DNA from: Neoarius graeffei
Lineage: Eukaryota; Chordata; Actinopteri; Siluriformes; Ariidae
Reading direction: 5' to 3'
Assembly: GCF_027579695.1 (NCBI RefSeq)
Contig: NC_083577.1
Coordinates: 63,078,241-63,142,240, forward strand
Length of the DNA stretch: 64,000 bases
Under the pieces are notes generated by a model, which ran no database searches, was not told the origin of the DNA, and saw nothing but the letters and a program-made list of their open reading frames with translations. Positions 38,601 through 44,431 of the stretch are shown here, one piece after another (within the stretch, counting starts at the first letter, position 1; each line of letters begins with the position of its first letter). A program made the translations under genes and the position numbers.

Positions 38601-41600
38601 GACCCTAAGCACACAACTCGTTCTACCAAAGAATGGTTAAAGAAGAATAAAGTTAATGTTTTGGAATGGCCAAGTCAAAGTCCTGACCTTAATCCAATCG
38701 AAATGTTGTAGAAGGACCTGAAGCGAGTAGTTCATGTGAGGAAACCCACCAACATCCCAGAGTTGAAGCTGTTCTATACAGAGGAATGGGCTAAAATTCC
38801 TCCAAGCCGGTGTGCAGGACTGATCAACAGTTACCGGAAACGTTTAGTTGCAGTTATTGCTGCACAAGGGGCTCACACCAGATACTGAAAGCAAAGGTCC
38901 ACATACTTTTGCCCCTCACAGATATGTAATATTGGATCATTTTCCTCAATAAATAAATGACCAAGGATAATATTTTTGTCTCATTTGTTTAACTGGGTTC
39001 TCTTTATCTACTTTTAGGACTTGTGTGAAAATCTGATGATGTTTTAGGTCATATTTATGCAGAAATATAGAAAATTCTAAAGAGTTCACAAACTTTGAAG
39101 CACCACTGTAGAGAAACTATAGATGCTCTGGATAACAATGTAATGTAATGTAATTAATATAAACTTTGCAAATCAGAATCGAGCAGTGGTATAAAAAGGC
39201 ATATGAGGCAAAAGTGTTGCACTGATGAGTGGGAGGATGAAATAAAACTAGAAACAACAAAAAAGAAGAGGACGACCGTACATCATATTTCTCCTCAGCC
39301 CAGTCCAGCCAGTGCTTTCTCCTTGGGTATATACTGCTCCTGTGTCTGAATTGGTTCCTAATTGCAAACTAGGAAGAGAACATAAATGCTTACTTGTTAC
39401 AATATTCAGGTACAGATACAAAAGATTTGAGCATTTTTTTTTTAGGCTGGGTGTCTTTTTTTTTTTAAAGATTTTGTCTGTGTGTATACAACCCTTACAA
39501 AAAAGAAGTTTATTCAAGTGTGCTTCTAGTATACTTAAAAAAAAAACTAAAAATAAGAGAGCATGATTTCAGTTTACTTTTTATTTACTTATCAGAGATA
39601 TACTTATTAAAGTTATACATAAGTATACTTGGCTTATACTGAAAAGTATATAGAAAAGTCTAAGTATATTAAGCTTACACTTAAACTTTTGATCAAGATC
39701 TACTTAACAAAAGTGTAATAAAGTCTTAAAATATTTGCGTCTTATGTTTAAGCGTACTTGCCCTGTAGTTGTGCTTATCCTTTTGATAGTAGCTGATAAA
39801 ATACTTCTTTTTCACACATATTGGCTTCTTTGTGATACACGGCAGCATGTTTTAACAAAATACCTGAGTTGTCTACTGGTAGTGTGCATGAGGTAAGGGT
39901 TAGGGCCAGAAAACTAATAGTATACCTAGAAGAGTAACTGCAGTGTACTTCAAAACTAAAAAGTGGACTAGATGTATATAACCAGTAACTAATAGTTTAT
40001 TTCTAATATGCTATAAAGTATACTTTTATGAACTAAAAAGTGGACTAGAAGTGTGTAATGAGTTAACCGGTAGTATATTTCCAGTATACTACAAAGTATA
40101 CTTTAGTAAAGTAAAAAGTGGACTAGAAGTACAAAACAAGTAAACTCATAGTATATTTCCAGTATACTATGAAGTACGCTTTTGTAAACTAAAGTGTGGA
40201 CTACAAGTATAGAACTAGTAAACTATTAGTATATAAGTTTACTTGTGGTATACTTGCAGTACAAAATAAAAAAATACTAGTTGTATATGCAAAGTTTACT
40301 TCTCTTAGACTTGAAGTATACTTTTTATAAACTAAACGTGGGCCGATTTAGTCCCAAGAAGTATTAGATTAGTTTACTTACAAGTATACTGTAAGTACAT
40401 TGATATCAGTATACTTGGTACACAAAAGTATACTTAAGGAGATATACTTTAACTTTAATTAAGTATACTTCTTTTTGATAAGGGAAGTAATGCTAGTAGT
40501 ACTTGTAGAAACATTGTTTTCTCTAGACTCGGAGTAACACACTTACCATAATGCATTTAGCCACATCCAGCATAATGTTGCCTTTAGGTGCAGTTTTAAC
40601 ATACATGCCACTGCCAGCAATGAACACAACTGCAGATGTACAGAACACACATGCTCTTAGCCTTTCTGGTGATTTGCCTGTTCACAACAATCTTCTATTT
40701 TGGGGATAACATTCGATTAATCCAGACCAGAATGACGATGAGGTTTCTGAGAGTGAGATCCTTTAGCTCTCCTCCATATACAAAACAAAAGGATATATAG
40801 TTGCCTGTTCATTCACACTAAGAATCTCACCCAGAGAGACCACCATGAGGGCTGCAGGAACACCAAAGGCCAGCGGGTAGCATTTCTGTGTACTGTGAAT
40901 ACCACAGTCCTGTCCTGTGCTCAGATTCACACACACACACAAGTTACAATGAGGTCAATAATGTCATTTAGTGATCTTTTTACACCTGGGATGTGAATGC
41001 GTTGTACCTCGGAGTATGGGAGTGATGAAAGTGGAGAGGAGACTGCCAGCATTAATACACAGGTAGAACACAGAGAAGAATGTACCTCGTTGCCTCGTCT
41101 GCAAAACCAGAAGTAATGTGGAAAGCAGTTTATTTAGTCTACTTACGGTAAACATATAATTACAGCTGAATAGAAGTGCAGATTGAATCTTTTTGTGTAT
41201 TAAAAGAAGGTGTGTATGAAATGGTCAAACCTGGTGGTCCTTAAACTGATCCCCTCCAAACGCAGACACACAGGGTTTGATGCCACCTGTACCAAGAGCG
41301 ATGAGGACCAGTCCTGTTATAGCTAAGGCGCTACAACAAGAACAAAAACACTGGAATTAAATTGTAATCAACAGGTTACAAAGCTACAAATGATGTAACG
41401 GGGTACGTCAGTGGTTTCCTAGCCATAATGTATATACCTACAGTTGTGCTTGAAAGTTTGTGAACCCTTTAGAATTTTCTATATTTCTGCATAAATATGA
41501 CTTAAAACATCCTCAGATTTTCACACAAGTCCTAAAAGTAGATAAAAAGAACCCAGTTAAACAAATGAGAGAAAAATATTATACTTGGTCATTTATTTAT

Positions 41601-44380
41601 TGAGGAAAATGATCCAATATTCCATATCTGTGAGTGGCAAAAGTATGTGAACATCTAGGATTAGCAGTTAATTTGAAGGTGAAATTAGAGTCAGGTGTTT
41701 TCAATCAATGGGATGACAATCAGGTGTGAGTGGGCACCCTGTTTTATTTAAAGAACAGGGATATATCAAAGTCTGATCTTCACAACACATGTTTGTGGAA
41801 GTGTATCATGGCACAAGCAAAGGAGATTTCTGAGGACCTCAGAAAAAGCGTTGTTGATGCTCATCAGGCTGGAAAAGGTTACAAAACCATCTCTAAAGAG
41901 TTTGGACTTCACCAATCCACAGTCAGACAGATTGTGTACAAATGGAAGAAATTCAAGACCATTGTTACCCTCCCCAGGAGTGGTCAACCAACAAGGATCA
42001 CTCCAGGAGCAAGTTGTGTAATAGTCGGTGAGGTCACAAAGGACCCCAGGGTAACTTCTAAGCAACTGAAGGCCTCTCTCACATTGGCTAATGTTAATGT
42101 TCATGAGTCCACCATCAGGAGAACACTGAACAACAATGGCGTGCATGGCAGGGTTGGAAGGAGAAAGCCACTGCTCTCCAAATAGAACATTGCTGCTCAT
42201 CTACAGTTTGCTAAAGATCACGTCGACAAGCCAGAAGGCTATTGGAAAAATGTTTTGTGGACGGATGAGACCAAAACAGAACTTTTTGGTTTAAATGAGA
42301 AGCGTTATGTTTGGAGAAAGGAAAACACTGCATTCCAGCATAAGAACCTTATCCCATCTGTGAAACACGGTGGTGGTAGTATCATGGTTTGGGCTTGTTT
42401 TGCTGCATCTGGGCCAGGACGGCTTGCCATCATTGATGGAACAATGAATTCTGAATTATACCAGCGAATTCTAAAGGAAAATGTCAGGACATCTGTCCAT
42501 GAACTGAATCTCAAGAGAAGGTGGGTCATGCAGCAAGACAATGACCCTAAGCACACAAGTCGTTCTACCAAAGAATGGTTAAAGAAGAATAAAGTTAATG
42601 TTTTGGAATGGCCAAGTCAAAGTCCTGACCTTAATCCAATCGAAATGTTGTGGAAGGACCTGAAGCGAGCAGTTCATGTGATGAAATCCACCAACATCCC
42701 AGAGTTGAAGCTGTTCTGTATGGAGGAATGGGCTAAAATTCCTTCAAGCCAGTGTGCAGGACTGATCAACAGCTACCGGAAACATTTAGTTGCAGTTATT
42801 GCTGCACAAGGGGCTCACACCAGATACTGAAAGCAAAGGTCCACATACTTTTGCCCCTCACAGATATGTAATATTGGATCATTTTCCTCATTAAATAAAT
42901 GACCAAGTATAATATTTTTGTCTCATTTGTTTAACTGGGTTCTCTTTATCTACTTTTAGGACTTGGGTGAAAATCTGATGATGTTTTAGGTCATATTTAT
43001 GCAGAAATATAGAAAATTCTAAAGGGTTCACAAACTTTCAAGCACCACTGTATATAGATCTTGCTCTGGCAAAGCTAATAAATCAAATCAAATCAATGGG
43101 AAGGCTGACACTCACACATGCACTGTCATATTGTCTGGTGTGCCATCCCTGTTTGTATCGGTGATGTCATGAATAGCACTAACTGCCATGATGATCTGGC
43201 CGATGGCATACACAATGGACAGGTAGATGATGGTTCTGCATAGAGAAAGTGTCAGGGCTCATTGGAAGTTCTCTCACTACTGGTTCTTATGTGGTCAGTC
43301 TTAAGTTTGCATCTTGAGTTTATTAAGGATGTGCCACCTTAAAAATGGTTAAACAGGGACTCACTTAAACTTTCCAAGCCAGGAGTCAGCCACAATGGCT
43401 CCTAGTATAGGAGTCAGGTAGCACAGGGCCACAAAAGCATGATAGATGGAGGTAGCGAGGTCATCATTCCAGTTCAGGAAGGACCTGAAGTACAGCACCA
43501 GCACCGCTAGGAGAAAGAACCCACACAACTGTTTGTCTTGCTATCCCATTGACATAATTAACAGACCTAAATGTTCTCACAACTGCAGTCAATCACTGCA
43601 ATAGATCAAGATATAAAAACATGACCTCACCTTTCTTGTACTACAATTTTGTGCAAGTCACAATTAAATACTTTGCCACTGCTGCACTGTGATTTCATGC
43701 TGTTGCTTACTGAAAGTATTTTTGTGTTATTATACCCATTATTATTCTATCCACATTCACTGGATATGAGCAATCGCATGCTCTGACTGGCTACTCTACT
43801 CCAAGGCTATCAGCTCATATACCATGAGTAGAGAAAAACAAAATGGCGGAGCATTTTGCTAAACCATCCGAGGACAAAATAAAAAGTCTACTTGAAAGCA
43901 AAACCCCAAAAAGTACAAAAAAGCAATAAAATATGGAATAAAAGTATTTGATGGTAAGAAGAACGCATCTTTTTTTTATTTTGCAAGAATTATTATTGCA
44001 GCATTTTGCACAAATTGCTACTGTCATTTCGCCGGTTTGTTTACATTCCAAGTGGAAATGATTTTGTTGGACATTTTGTATAAGGTTTTTATTTATCAAA
44101 TTTGCAAAAAAAACAAAAAATGCTCTGTTTCTCTAAATCCAGTGAATGTGCATATAATAAAACAGTTATTCCACTCAATCTCATCATACATGGTTTATAG
44201 CTGACTTGGCATTCGTTGGCTGTCAGCTCATATACGATTCGATTTCGTGGAATAACTGTTCAATATTCTGCACATTTTACTGTTCTCTTACCACGCATTC
44301 CATAGTAGGAGAATCGCTCACAAAACTCGTTGACAACGATGAAAAATATACTGACTGGATAACCACAGCATTCCACATTC

Positions 44381-44431
<51 letters not shown>

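Noticed and set aside
39948-40270. CRISPR-like array
   Set aside because: Units are degenerate, without unique spacers, and lie in a vertebrate intron.
40831-40909. Shorter form of slc15a1 exon 8 starting after GACAG
   Set aside because: It would shift the frame (R-G-L-W); the acceptor five bases upstream restores the conserved CGIHS.
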